A DNA stretch of 59,235 nt from Lacunisphaera sp. Lineage in GTDB: Bacteria; Verrucomicrobiota; Verrucomicrobiia; Opitutales; Opitutaceae. Under the pieces are notes generated by a model that searched no databases, had not been told where the DNA came from, and saw only the letters and a list, made by a program, of their open reading frames with translations. This document shows positions 1 to 13,291 of the stretch, piece by piece; position 1 is the stretch's first letter, and each line of letters starts with the position of its first letter. Made by a program: the position numbers and the translations under genes. Where the stretch lies: contig JAQSDJ010000037.1 in the NCBI GenBank assembly GCA_029945855.1, positions 1-59,235 on the forward strand, given 5' to 3'.

Positions 1-586
1 GGGCGAATTTTTCCGAGAAATAATACTCCTTCGACGGCAGGCTCATCCCGCCTTGGAACAGGTAGAAGCCATAGCTATCGCTCTGTTTCTGGTCGGCAAA
101 GAAGGCCGGACTGAAGAACGGCCCGCCGACTCCGAGCTGCATGCGCATGGCCGGGCCGAAAAGCTCGGCGAGTGTCTTGGCCGACGCGATGGCATCGAGC
201 TCCACCTGGATGGGTTTCAGGCCGAGCGCGTTGATCGCGGCGGTGTCGGTGGCCGACGCAAACAGGTCGCCCACCTTCTGCTGCACCGAACCGGGCGCGC
301 CGGGATGGGCGGCCGACTCCTCCACGATGGCGCGGACCTGGGCCCAGGTCCGCTCGGCCAGCTCGTTGAAGCCGCCCCAGCGGGATTTGTCCGAGGGAAT
401 CTCGTTCTTGGCATACCAACCGCCGGCGGCGAACTTGGCGAAGTCAACGCGCGGATCGACCGTGCGGTCCATCTTGTCGATGCTGAAGCCAGGATCCGGC
501 ACGCCCGCGGCCGGCTCGGCCGCGGACAACGAAGCGAGCGACAGCGCCGCAAGGCCCGTCGCGAGGAGGAGGGTGTGTCTTTTCAT
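1..586 (-). CDS. M13 family metallopeptidase, N-terminal part (runs off window)
   Basis: The minus-strand frame opens at an ATG (584-586) and is still open at base 1, giving about 195 residues. It starts with a signal peptide (MKRHTLLLATGLAALSLASL, then SAAEPAAG). The mature part shows M13 (neprilysin/PepO) N-domain features: DPRVDFAKFAAGGWYAKNEI, a run around DLFASATDT, and YLFQGGMSLPSKEYYF near the edge. The zinc motif HExxH lies in the unseen C-terminal half, so activity cannot be judged. Family members are secreted or periplasmic zinc endopeptidases acting on peptides. It is transcribed away from the two-component genes at 746 and shares a 159-bp divergent spacer with them; no clear Shine-Dalgarno precedes the ATG. 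Confidence 0.85.
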   Translation of the reverse strand, partial: MKRHTLLLATGLAALSLASLSAAEPAAGVPDPGFSIDKMDRTVDPRVDFAKFAAGGWYAKNEIPSDKSRWGGFNELAERTWAQVRAIVEESAAHPGAPGSVQQKVGDLFASATDTAAINALGLKPIQVELDAIASAKTLAELFGPAMRMQLGVGGPFFSPAFFADQKQSDSYGFYLFQGGMSLPSKEYYFSEKFA

Positions 587-745
587 AGGGGGAAGGCTGG
601 AAAGATACGACCCCGGTGACCGTTGGCAACAGGGCAGTGCCGGACGGTCAAAAAGGTGCGCCGAACGACCTCGCCAACGCCGCCAGCCTAATAATCCGTG
701 ATGAGGATTTGACCGGCTTCCCGGTGCGCCCTAGCTACTGGGCGC

Positions 746-4563
<3,818 letters not shown>

Positions 4564-4567
<4 letters not shown>

Positions 4568-5490
4568 AGAAACCGCCCGTGACCGTCCTGGTCGTCGACG
4601 ACACCCCCGCCAATCTCGGCGTGGTCCTCGAATTGCTCGGGGCCGAGGGCCTGCGCGTGCTGGTGGCCGAGAGCGGCGCCCGGGCGCTGGAGCTGCTGAT
4701 GCAGCAGCCGGTGGACCTGGTGTTGCTCGACGTGATCATGCCCGGCCTGGACGGCTTCGCCACCTGCGCGGAGATCCGCCGGCACGCCGCGTGGGCCGCC
4801 CTGCCCATCATCTTCATGACCGCGGTGGACGATCCGGCGCAAAAGGTCCGCGCCCTGGAGACCGGCGCGGTGGATTACATCAACAAGCCGGTGTATCCGC
4901 CCGAGGTGCTGGCGCGGGTGCGCACCCACCTCGCGCTGCGGGCCGCGCGGCTCGCCCTGCAGCAGCAGAACGAAAAGCTCGAGGCGGAAGTCACCCTGCG
5001 GCTGGACGCCGAGGCGCAGCTCGCGGAATCACTCGACCGGGCGCTGCTCGTCACCGACCGGGACGGCCGCATCGTCTTCCACACGCGGCGCGCCGCCAAC
5101 CTGCTGCACAAGCATCTGCCGCGACACCTGCCCGGCCGCCTTCCGCCCGAGTTGGCGGGGGTGGAGCGGTTTGTCGGTCCGATGGGCGCCCTGCTACTGC
5201 ACCGTTTTACGCCCAAGGGCGAGGAATCACTCACCGTGCTCTACCTCGTCGAGGAACAGTCGCCGCCGGGTCCCGCGGAACTGACGCGCCTCGGCCTGAC
5301 GCCGCGCCAGGGCGAGGTGCTCTACTGGATCGCGCAGGGCAAGACCAACGGCGAGATCGCCATCATCCTCGGCACGAGCCCGCGCACCATCGACAAGCAC
5401 GTCGAGCAGCTGCTCGAGCGCCTTGGGGTCGAGAACCGCCTCGCCGCCGCCGCCCAGGCCAACGAGGTGCTCCGCGCGCGGCCGGGCTGA
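4564..5490 (+). CDS. Response regulator, REC plus LuxR-type HTH
   Basis: This 308-residue protein starts with a receiver domain (VVDD near residue 11, phosphoacceptor Asp56 in VLLDVIMPGLDGF, a conserved Lys in INKPVYPPEV). A helical linker and a degenerate PAS-like stretch (LVTDRDGRIVFHTRRAANLL) follow. It ends with a LuxR/GerE helix-turn-helix (GLTPRQGEVLYWIAQGKTNG through TIDKHVEQLLERLGVENR). The ATG overlaps the stop of the hybrid kinase gene, which makes that kinase its likely partner. Because the kinase carries its own receiver and no Hpt domain is visible in either protein, it is unclear whether phosphate goes directly from His838 to Asp56 or through a third protein. Target genes cannot be inferred from the sequence. 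Confidence 0.92.
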
Positions 5491-5528
5491 AGCGGAGGCC
5501 CGGATGGCCGGCGCTCGTCGCCGCTCGC

Positions 5529-5549
5529 GGGCGTCTACACGGGACGCCC
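5529..5549. terminator. Hairpin between convergent genes
   Basis: GGGCGTC (5529-5535) and GACGCCC (5543-5549) form a perfect 7-bp stem with a 7-base loop, ending at the base before the CoA-transferase stop codon (5550-5552, minus strand) and lying 39 bp after the response-regulator stop. There is no strong T tract. It could work as a bidirectional terminator or be a relic of one of the palindromic repeat families seen elsewhere in the window. Confidence 0.45.
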
Positions 5550-6899
5550 CTACAACTTCACTTCGAACGGCGCGCCGGTTTTCGCGCGGACGTCATCGAG
5601 GGTCACGCCGGGATGCAATTCGGTGAGCACGAGGCCGCCGCCGGGTTTCACCTCGAAGACGCAGAGATCGGTGATGATGAGGCTGACGACGCCTTGGCCG
5701 GTGATCGGCAGGGTGCAGGCCTTGAGGATCTTCGGGCTGCCGTCCTTCGCGCAGTGTTCCATGACGGCCACAACGCGTTTCACGCCGGCGACAAGATCCA
5801 TGGCCCCGCCGGGGCCTTTCACCATTTTCCCGGGCACCATCCAGTTCGCGATGTCGCCGTTGTCGGCCACCTCGAGCGCGCCGAGGATGGATAGGTCGAT
5901 GTGCCCGCCGCGGATCATCGCGAACGAGTCGGCGCTGGAGAAAAACGCCGAACCGGGGATCGTCGAGATGGTCTGTTTCCCCGCGTTGATGAGGTCGGCG
6001 TCCACCCGGTCCTCGGGCGGGAACGGTCCGATGCCGAGCAGGCCGTTCTCGGACTGCAGGGTGACGTTCATGCCCGGCGGGATGAAGTTGGCGACAAGCG
6101 TCGGGATGCCGATGCCGAGGTTGACATAATAGCCGTCGCGCAACTCCCGGGCGGCGCGGCGGGCCATCAACTCGCGGATGGGCGATTCCTTCTTCGAGGC
6201 CGCGCTGCCCTGCACGGTGCGAAACTCGATGCGTTTTTCGTAATTCACGCCTTGGATGATGCGGTCGACATAGATGCCCGGCGTGTGGATCTGATCGGGC
6301 TCCAGTTCGCCGACCTCGACGAGTTCCTCGACCTCGGCGACGCAGATTTTGGCACAGGTCGCGATCATCGGGTTGAAGTTCCGCGCCGTCTTCCGGAAGA
6401 CGAGATTGCCGGACTTGTCGCCTTTCCACGCCTTCACGAGCGCGACCTCGGCCTTGATGCCGGGCTCGAGCACGTATTCCTTGCCGTCGAAAACCTTGGT
6501 TTCCTTGCCCTCGGCCAGCTTCGTGCCAAACGCGGTGCGCGTGTAGAAGCCGGGAATGCCTGCACCGCCAGCGCGGAGCCGCTCGGCGAGCGTGCCTTGC
6601 GGGATGAGCTCGAGTTCGAGCTCGCCGGCGAGCACTTGGCGCTCGAACTCCTTGTTCTCGCCGACATAGGAGGCCATGATCTTTTTTACCTGCCGGCTGG
6701 TCAGAAGAATGCCCATGCCGAAACCGTCCACGCCGGCGTTGTTGCCGACAATGGTCAAGCCCTTCACGCCGCTGTCGCGCAGGGCAGTGATCAGGTTTTC
6801 CGGGATGCCGCAGAGGCCGAAGCCGCCGGCGGCGATCGTCATGTCGTCGTGGAGCAGGCCCGCGAGGGCGGCCGGGGCGTGGGGGTAGACTTTGCTCAT
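5550..6899 (-). CDS. Fused 3-oxoacid CoA-transferase (alpha and beta subunits)
   Basis: The 449-residue protein joins both halves of a SCOT-type CoA-transferase. The alpha part (about 1-230) has the GGFGLCGIPE and GNNAGVDGFGMG motifs. The beta part (about 238-449) has the catalytic glutamate E284 in LQSENGLLGIGP. Such enzymes move CoA from succinyl-CoA or another donor to acetoacetate. Next to an acetyl-CoA acetyltransferase and downstream of tyrosine-degradation genes, its likely job is activating the acetoacetate released from fumarylacetoacetate. I start it at the ATG at 6899 (MSKVYPHAP), where family similarity begins; an upstream in-frame extension of 23 residues lies in repeat DNA. Substrate specificity is inference. 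Confidence 0.9.
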   Translation of the reverse strand: MSKVYPHAPAALAGLLHDDMTIAAGGFGLCGIPENLITALRDSGVKGLTIVGNNAGVDGFGMGILLTSRQVKKIMASYVGENKEFERQVLAGELELELIPQGTLAERLRAGGAGIPGFYTRTAFGTKLAEGKETKVFDGKEYVLEPGIKAEVALVKAWKGDKSGNLVFRKTARNFNPMIATCAKICVAEVEELVEVGELEPDQIHTPGIYVDRIIQGVNYEKRIEFRTVQGSAASKKESPIRELMARRAARELRDGYYVNLGIGIPTLVANFIPPGMNVTLQSENGLLGIGPFPPEDRVDADLINAGKQTISTIPGSAFFSSADSFAMIRGGHIDLSILGALEVADNGDIANWMVPGKMVKGPGGAMDLVAGVKRVVAVMEHCAKDGSPKILKACTLPITGQGVVSLIITDLCVFEVKPGGGLVLTELHPGVTLDDVRAKTGAPFEVKL

Positions 6900-6916
6900 G
6901 GGAGAAGAAATACGGA

Positions 6917-6995
6917 TTTCAACACAGAGTTCGCAGAGGGCACAGAGAACAACTCCGGGGGGTAACAATCTCTGCGAGCGCTGTGCCCTCTGGGT
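6917..6995. repeat. Intergenic inverted element with CAGAGGGCACAG arms
   Basis: A left arm (6917-6950) and an inverted right arm (6968-6995) both carry CAGAGGGCACAG and GCAGAG units around a 17-base centre. The right arm touches the thiolase stop codon (6996-6998), and the element lies just upstream of the CoA-transferase start. Similar 'cgcagag' units are familiar from intergenic DNA of several environmental bacteria, by memory. Confidence 0.65.
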
Positions 6996-8177
<1,182 letters not shown>

Positions 8178-8190
8178 GGGCGTGGATTGA

Positions 8191-8245
8191 TGCAGGTCGG
8201 GGTTTATGCCGACATCACAGCGTCGGGCCTGAAGCCCGGCCTGCA
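8191..8245. repeat. Palindromic element, GGTCGGGG family (copy 1, diverged)
   Basis: The closing arms TGCAGG and CCTGCA enclose two hairpins, one around GTCGG/CCGAC and one around GGGCC/GCCCGG. It is a diverged copy of the elements at 17414 and 58997. It begins 13 bp upstream of the thiolase ATG and ends 3 bp from the stop codon of the flavin reductase-like gene. Confidence 0.7.
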
Positions 8246-8248
8246 GGT

Positions 8249-8854
8249 TCATTTCGGTCGTTGAATCGTGAGGAGCTCCGTGGTGCGGGAGTAGAAGTCG
8301 CCGCCCATGCGGCCGATGGTGTCGAGCTTGCGCGGGTCGATCACGCCGTCAGTGAGCACCGCGTCGCTCACATGGGCGCACAGGATGGTGCCAAAGACCA
8401 CGCTGGAGCCGCCGGCGCCGGCGCCGAACTCCACGATCCGGTCAAGCCGGCACTCGAAGGCCACGGGCGCGGCGGCCACGCGGGGCGGTTTCACCAGCGA
8501 CGACGGCGCCGTGGCGACGCTGAACTTGTCGAACTCGCTTTCGCCGTGCGGCAGCGGCGCGGCCGTGGCGTTCATCGGCTCGCGGAGGGCGTAGGACACG
8601 ATGTTGACGACGAACTCGGGCACCTGGCCCACGTTCACGACCGTGTCCTTCTTCTTGCCGGTGCGATCGTTCGCGCCGGAGAACATCAGCGTGGGCGGCT
8701 TCGAGCACACGCCCTGGAAGAAGGAAAACGGTGCGAGGTTGGTCTGCCCGGCCGCCGAGATGGTCGAGATCCAGCCAATGGGCCGGGGCGTGATCGCGTG
8801 GATCATCCAGTTGTAGGCGTCGCGGGGCGACAGGGTTTGAAAGTCGAGCATCAT
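8249..8854 (-). CDS. Flavin reductase-like FMN-binding split-barrel protein
   Basis: The 201-residue protein resembles flavin reductase/flavoredoxin proteins: TPRPIGWISTISAAGQTNLA for FMN phosphate contact, FSFFQGVCSKPPTLMFSGAN, KDTVVNVGQVPEFVVNIVS, and a C-terminal part with the IGRMGGDFYSRT motif. The family binds FMN and either reduces flavins with NAD(P)H or serves as the reductase partner of an oxygenase. It sits between hmgA and the thiolase on the same strand, so it is probably cotranscribed with homogentisate breakdown, but no two-component flavin monooxygenase is visible here and its substrate is unknown. Two adjacent ATGs (8854 and 8851) are equally possible starts. Confidence 0.85.
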   Translation of the reverse strand: MMLDFQTLSPRDAYNWMIHAITPRPIGWISTISAAGQTNLAPFSFFQGVCSKPPTLMFSGANDRTGKKKDTVVNVGQVPEFVVNIVSYALREPMNATAAPLPHGESEFDKFSVATAPSSLVKPPRVAAAPVAFECRLDRIVEFGAGAGGSSVVFGTILCAHVSDAVLTDGVIDPRKLDTIGRMGGDFYSRTTELLTIQRPK

Positions 8855-8900
8855 GGTGTGTTCAGCCTAGCCGCGGCCAGGCCGCCCGCAAGCCGGGCAT

Positions 8901-10085
8901 TCAACCCAGCCAACTTAAAGGATAATTCGGGTCGTCCAGCGCGAGGGCCTGCTCGGTCAGCTCGAGCGGGAACTGGGTGTCGAACATCACGGCGAGCTCC
9001 TCGGTGCGCGCGGCGTTCATGCTGGCGAGCGTCGTGCCGGGATGCGGGCCGTGCGGGATGCCCTGCGGGTGGAGCGTGAACGAGCCGGGCTCGACGCCCT
9101 TGCGCGAGCCGAACTGCCCGCGCACATAGAACAGCACCTCGTCGGCCTCGGTGTTGTCGTGCGACCATGGCACCTTGATGGCCTCGGGGTGGTGGTCGAG
9201 GTAACGGGGCGCGAAGGTGCAGATGACAAAACCGTTGATCTCGAAGGTCTGGTGGATCGGCGGCGGCAGATGGACGGTGCCGGTGACCGGTTCAAAATCA
9301 TTCGCGTTGAACGTGAACGGGTAGAGGTAGCCGTCCCACCCCACGACGTCGTGCGGATGCGAGGCCATGATGTTTCGCGTGAAACGGTTCCGGTCCTTCG
9401 TGAGGATGGCGAAATCGCCCTCCTGGTCGTGCGTCAGGATTTCGCCCGGGCCGTGGAAATCGCGCTCGCTGTAGGGTGCGCCCATGCGGATCTGGCCCTC
9501 CTGGTGAAGGTAGCGTGCGGGAATGCGCACCGGATGGGCGGACTCGAGGATGAGGTAGTCTTCCTGCGCGATGTCGTCGGGCACGAGCCGGTAGATGGAG
9601 CCGCGCGGGATGACGAGGTAGTCGTCCTGCCGGTAGCGGAGCCGGCCGTATTGCGATTCGAGCCAGCCGCCGCCGGCCCAGACGAAGATGACGTCGTCGC
9701 TCTGGCCGTTGCGGTAAAAGTCGTATTCCTTGGCCATCGCGGTCGCGGGGCGGCAGCGGTAGGCGGCGATGTCGGCGTTGAACATCAGCGGCACCCGGCC
9801 GGTGTAGGGATCACCCGCGCGCGCCATGCCGGCGGACTTGAGGTGGTGGTGCCGGAGCGGCGCGGGACCGGCGGGCTTCAGCGTGAACTCCTTGAACAAC
9901 TCGACGCTCTTCACGCGCGTCGGCGGCTTCAGGTGGTAGACGATGCTATAGGCGCGGTCGAAGCCCTCGGTCGTGATGACGTGCTCATAGTGCAGGCCCT
10001 CGCCCCGGTAGCTCGTGGCGGGGTCGCGGGGAAACCTGAGGTGATGCTTGCGGGGCAGCGACCCGAGCCGGAGGTATTGGGGCAT
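8901..10085 (-). CDS. hmgA: Homogentisate 1,2-dioxygenase
   Basis: The 394-residue protein matches homogentisate dioxygenase throughout, with PPPIHQTFEINGFVICTFAP, VPWSHDNTEADEVLFYVRGQ and LHPQGIPHGPHPG, where the His and Glu ligands of the non-heme iron lie. It opens the homogentisate ring to maleylacetoacetate with O2. It is slightly shorter than the roughly 430-445-residue mammalian and Pseudomonas enzymes, with an abbreviated N-terminal part, as in many non-proteobacterial members. hppD, which makes its substrate, lies directly upstream (106-bp gap holding an inverted repeat), and a flavin reductase-like gene lies 46 bp downstream. Maleylacetoacetate isomerase and fumarylacetoacetase, the next two steps, are absent from the window. 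Confidence 0.95.
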   Translation of the reverse strand: MPQYLRLGSLPRKHHLRFPRDPATSYRGEGLHYEHVITTEGFDRAYSIVYHLKPPTRVKSVELFKEFTLKPAGPAPLRHHHLKSAGMARAGDPYTGRVPLMFNADIAAYRCRPATAMAKEYDFYRNGQSDDVIFVWAGGGWLESQYGRLRYRQDDYLVIPRGSIYRLVPDDIAQEDYLILESAHPVRIPARYLHQEGQIRMGAPYSERDFHGPGEILTHDQEGDFAILTKDRNRFTRNIMASHPHDVVGWDGYLYPFTFNANDFEPVTGTVHLPPPIHQTFEINGFVICTFAPRYLDHHPEAIKVPWSHDNTEADEVLFYVRGQFGSRKGVEPGSFTLHPQGIPHGPHPGTTLASMNAARTEELAVMFDTQFPLELTEQALALDDPNYPLSWLG

Positions 10086-10102
10086 GGCGTGGAGGGAAAA
10101 GG

Positions 10103-10193
10103 GAGTGAAAGCGAGAGAGGGGGATGAGGCGGCGTTACGCGGTGTGTGTGTGTGTCAGGTTGCTGTCAGGCCGCCTCGCTCTCGCTTTCACTC
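10103..10193. repeat. Long inverted repeat between hppD and hmgA
   Basis: GAGTGAAAGCGAGAG (10103-10117) pairs perfectly with its inverse at 10179-10193, and GAGGCGG near 10126 with CCGCCTC at 10171-10177, around a GT-rich loop. The right arm overlaps two bases of the hppD stop codon. It could act as an attenuator or RNA-stabilising hairpin between two cotranscribed genes, or it may simply be one of the stop-codon-hugging repeats common in this window. Confidence 0.65.
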
Positions 10194-11307
10194 AAAGGGT
10201 GCCGCGCCGGGCCTGCTCGCGCTCGATGGCCTCGAACAAGGCGCGGAAGTTGCCCTCGCCGAAGCCGATCGACCGGCCGCGCCGCTGGATGACCTCGAAG
10301 AAGAGCGTCGGCCGCGCGAAGACGCACTTGGTGAAGAGCTGGAGCAGGTAGCCGGTCTCGTTGTCGCGATCGACGAGGATCTTGAGCTGCTTCAGTTCCT
10401 CCTTGTTCTCCTGGATCTGCCCGACGCGCGCGTCGAAGCTGCCGTCGTAATAGCTGTCCGGCACATCGAGGAACTCCTGGCCCATCTGCCGCATCGCCCC
10501 GATGGTGGCGGTGATGTCGGGCGTGAGCAGCGCGATGTGCTGGACGCCGGCGCCCCGGTATTGGTCCAGGAATTCCTGGATCTGCGAGTTGGCCGAGGAG
10601 GGCTCGTTGATCGGCAGCTTCACCCAGCCGTCGGTCGAGCTGACGACCTTGGACATCAGCGCGGAACGGCCGGTGTTGATGTCAAAGTGCATGAACAGGT
10701 CGAAGCCGAACACCTGCTCGTAATACGTGACCCACTCGTCCATTCGCTCGACGTTGGCGACGACATGGTCGATCATGGCGAAGTTGATCGGGCCGTCCTC
10801 GATGCCGCCGGGGACGTTGCGGAAGCCGGGCATGAACTCGCCGCGGCCGCGCCGCTCGACCAGGCTGTGGATGGTGTCGCCGTAGGCCGCGATGGCGGCG
10901 TGAACGATGGTGTCATCCTCGTAAAGCCCGCGCACGGCGGTCGCGCCGCGACGCTGCGCCTCGGCGAAGGCGAGCTTCGCGTCCTTCACCTTGAAGGCCA
11001 CGTCGCGCACGCCGCAGCCGTGCAGGTCGAGGTGGCGGCGGACGAAATCCGCCGCCGGGCCCGCGCCCTGGGGCTCGCTGACGACGAAGTTGACGCGGCC
11101 CTGGCCGACGACATGGGCGCGGCGGCCCGGCAGGCCGGTCGCATTGTCGCCGTAGGCGCGCGGCGTCATGCCGTATTGGTTGACGAAGAAGTCGCGCCAC
11201 CGGTCGGCGTGGTCGACGTAGAACTCGATGTGGTCGAAGCCGCGCAAGCCAAGCGGGTTCACGCCGGTTTTGCGTTCAACGGGTTGCTCAAAAAAGGTTC
11301 GGCTCAT
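10192..11307 (-). CDS. hppD: 4-hydroxyphenylpyruvate dioxygenase
   Basis: The 371-residue protein has two vicinal-oxygen-chelate domains. The C-terminal one holds the iron ligands His181 (MIDHVV), His257 (VQHIALLT) and Glu338 (LFFEVI), together with the GFGEGNFRALFEAIE C-terminal helix typical of this family. It converts 4-hydroxyphenylpyruvate to homogentisate in the cytoplasm, the central step of tyrosine degradation. The ATG at 11307 (MSRTFFEQ) gives the family length; a longer in-frame opening extends upstream into non-coding DNA. hmgA follows on the same strand, and a LuxR-type regulator is transcribed divergently. Two copies of an 11-bp palindrome lie in the intergenic region. Confidence 0.96.
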   Translation of the reverse strand: MSRTFFEQPVERKTGVNPLGLRGFDHIEFYVDHADRWRDFFVNQYGMTPRAYGDNATGLPGRRAHVVGQGRVNFVVSEPQGAGPAADFVRRHLDLHGCGVRDVAFKVKDAKLAFAEAQRRGATAVRGLYEDDTIVHAAIAAYGDTIHSLVERRGRGEFMPGFRNVPGGIEDGPINFAMIDHVVANVERMDEWVTYYEQVFGFDLFMHFDINTGRSALMSKVVSSTDGWVKLPINEPSSANSQIQEFLDQYRGAGVQHIALLTPDITATIGAMRQMGQEFLDVPDSYYDGSFDARVGQIQENKEELKQLKILVDRDNETGYLLQLFTKCVFARPTLFFEVIQRRGRSIGFGEGNFRALFEAIEREQARRGTL

Positions 11308-11355
11308 GCGTGGTGGGCCTGGAGGGGCGTGGAAGGACGTCACCCTACACGCTTG

Positions 11356-11366
11356 CGCGGTCCGCG
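11356..11366. promoter_or_regulatory. Candidate operator, 11-bp palindrome (copy 1)
   Basis: CGCGGTCCGCG is a perfect palindrome around one central base, 49 bp upstream of the hppD start. The same sequence occurs inverted 99 bp away at 11455. Its position between divergent hppD and the LuxR-type gene makes it a candidate binding site, though GC-rich palindromes can arise by chance. Confidence 0.4.
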
Positions 11367-11454
11367 ACCATACGCCGGACGGAGTAAACGGCCTTGCGGA
11401 AGGGCGCGGTGAAGGTAAAAATGCTGGGGATCGGAGAACCTCGGCCCGGTTCTC

Positions 11455-11465
11455 CGCGGACCGCG
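11455..11465. promoter_or_regulatory. Candidate operator, 11-bp palindrome (copy 2)
   Basis: CGCGGACCGCG is the exact reverse complement of the palindrome at 11356 and lies 43 bp upstream of the LuxR-type regulator start. Two identical sites in one 200-bp divergent region suggest shared control of both genes. Confidence 0.4.
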
Positions 11466-11508
11466 TTCCGTCACTTTCCTCCCCACTCTCACTTTTTCCT
11501 TCGGTCCC

Positions 11509-12111
11509 ATGCCCCCGCCTGACCGTTCCGCCCTGCTCGCCCACTACGCCGCCATGATGGAGGAAGTCCCCGTCGGCCTGCTCCTGCTGGACTGGGACCT
11601 GCAGCCGCTCTGGTTCAACGCCGAGGCCGCGCGCGCTTGCGCGGTCTGGAACCACGGCGAGCGCCGGGCCGCCGCCCTGCGCGCCCGCGCCGCGTTCCGG
11701 CTGCCCGAGGCGCTGGCCGCCGCCTGCTCGGCCCTGCGCGAAACGTGGACCCATGGCGAGGTCGCGGGCCACCCGCAGGTCGTGAGCGACCTGCCCCGCG
11801 GGCTGCACGCCCGCCTCAAGATCCATCCGCTGGCCGCCGGCCAGCCGCCGGCCTTCCATGTGCAACTAGACTATCGCCGCCCGCGCGGCGACCGCGAGCG
11901 GCCGCTCTCCCCCGGCGCCGTCGCGCTGCTGGCGCGCCTGACCGAACGGGAACGCGAGGTGGCCATGCGCGTGCGCGAGGGCCTGCGCACCGCCGAGATC
12001 GCCGCCGAGTTGCGCCGCAGCCCCCTGACCATCAAGACCCAGCTGGCCGCCATCTTCAACAAGCTCGCGGTGCGCGGCCGCACCCGCGTCGCCGCCCTGC
12101 TCAACCGCTGA
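11509..12111 (+). CDS. LuxR-family transcriptional regulator with PAS-like sensor region
   Basis: This 200-residue protein ends with a LuxR/GerE helix-turn-helix (LTEREREVAMRVREGLRTAE, ELRRSPLTIKTQLAAIFNKL). The first 120 residues look like a PAS-type domain (EEVPVGLLLLDWDLQPLWFN), which may bind a small ligand; there is no receiver aspartate motif, so it is not an obvious response regulator. It is divergent from hppD with 201 bp between the starts, so control of the hppD-hmgA operon in response to an aromatic compound is a reasonable inference. No ligand can be named from sequence. Confidence 0.85.
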   Translation: MPPPDRSALLAHYAAMMEEVPVGLLLLDWDLQPLWFNAEAARACAVWNHGERRAAALRARAAFRLPEALAAACSALRETWTHGEVAGHPQVVSDLPRGLHARLKIHPLAAGQPPAFHVQLDYRRPRGDRERPLSPGAVALLARLTEREREVAMRVREGLRTAEIAAELRRSPLTIKTQLAAIFNKLAVRGRTRVAALLNR

Positions 12112-12161
12112 GGCTGCATGCGCTTCGTGACAACCGCCGGCAATTCTGTTCCACTCCCGTC

Positions 12162-13133
12162 ATGAGCCAGTCACCCCCGCCGGAGCGCAAGGAGACCTTC
12201 CGTCAGTGGTTCCGCCTTGAACTCTGGCTCGAGACCCGGGTCGCGGTGGCGCATCTCGCGGCAGGTTGCACCGTCGTGCTGGCGCTCGGCACCCTTTGGT
12301 CCGGGTTCGATTCCCACTGGAGCCGCCTCAACTACCAGCTCACCTATGTCGCCTTGGAGCAGCATCCGGTCGCCCTGATCCGCACTTTTGCGAGCCGTTT
12401 GGGTGACAGCGAATACGGCTGGGGGCTCTTCTCCCTCAGCGAACCGATGAACGTCACCAGCGCCCGCGAGCGGCTGAAGCTGGATTATCGCGAGATTTAC
12501 GGCCTGGGCCCGGATGGCACGCCCCAGTTCCTGCGCACGTCCAGCCTGCGGCGCGCCGACCCCGCCACGCAGAAGCTGCGGTCCATGGGCTACCTCACGC
12601 GCCACCAGCAGATCGAGGCGCGCCGCTTCACGCGGCTCTATCAAGCCGAGGACCCGTTCAACCCGACGGACAGCGGCACCAAGCTCGCCCGCCTCATCAC
12701 CAAGGTCTTCGGGCTGCCCGATGCCTTCCTCCACACGATCCGGAGCATCATCGCCAGCGGCGTCTCCGGCATTTTGCTTTTCAGCACCGTGCTGGCCCTC
12801 TCCGCCGTCGCGCTCTGGCAGTCTCACCGGCCCGCCCGCTGGTGGCTGAAAGTGATCGTCTGGCCCACCCTCGCCAGCGCGCTCATCTGGCTGGCCATCG
12901 CCGCCATGTCCCTTTCCGCCGCGCTCTTCGGCCGCCTGACGCCCAACACCTCGGCGCTCGCGCTGTTCACCGTCCTGCCTTTCCTCTTGCTGGCGGCCAA
13001 GCTGCCCCTGCGCTACGCCGAGAGTCTCGTGCACACCCCGGCGCCCAGGAAATGGGACGGGGTCGACCGCCGCAAACCCCGGCCGCCCGAGCCCAAGCCC
13101 GGCGAGACGATCCCGCCGATGGGCGGCGCGTAA
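12162..13133 (+). CDS. Hypothetical multi-pass membrane protein
   Basis: I do not recognise this 323-residue protein. It has a first membrane helix at about 30-50 (AAGCTVVLALGTLW), a soluble, probably extracytoplasmic part of about 150 residues, then three helices at about 198-282 (GILLFSTVLALSAVALW and two more), and a proline-rich C-terminal tail (PRPPEPKPGETIPPMGG) with several basic residues. The ATG at 12162 lies 50 bp after the LuxR-type gene on the same strand. It precedes the phenylalanine hydroxylase gene by 158 bp. There are no catalytic motifs I can identify. Confidence 0.75.
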   Translation: MSQSPPPERKETFRQWFRLELWLETRVAVAHLAAGCTVVLALGTLWSGFDSHWSRLNYQLTYVALEQHPVALIRTFASRLGDSEYGWGLFSLSEPMNVTSARERLKLDYREIYGLGPDGTPQFLRTSSLRRADPATQKLRSMGYLTRHQQIEARRFTRLYQAEDPFNPTDSGTKLARLITKVFGLPDAFLHTIRSIIASGVSGILLFSTVLALSAVALWQSHRPARWWLKVIVWPTLASALIWLAIAAMSLSAALFGRLTPNTSALALFTVLPFLLLAAKLPLRYAESLVHTPAPRKWDGVDRRKPRPPEPKPGETIPPMGGA

Positions 13134-13291
13134 GCCGCGCGCCGGCATCCACCTTGGCTGAAGGCGGGACCAACCGGTTATCCGTCGCGGTGGCGCAGGA
13201 TGATGGTCGTGGCGCCCAAGCCCCTTCATCCTTTGAGCGTATTTGACCGCTTCGGGGTCGATTCCCTTGCCGGAACGCCCATTTTGCGCGC

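Noticed and set aside
8178-8252. A 25-residue N-terminal extension of the thiolase
   Set aside because: It would be encoded by a palindromic repeat and precedes the canonical thiolase N-terminus.
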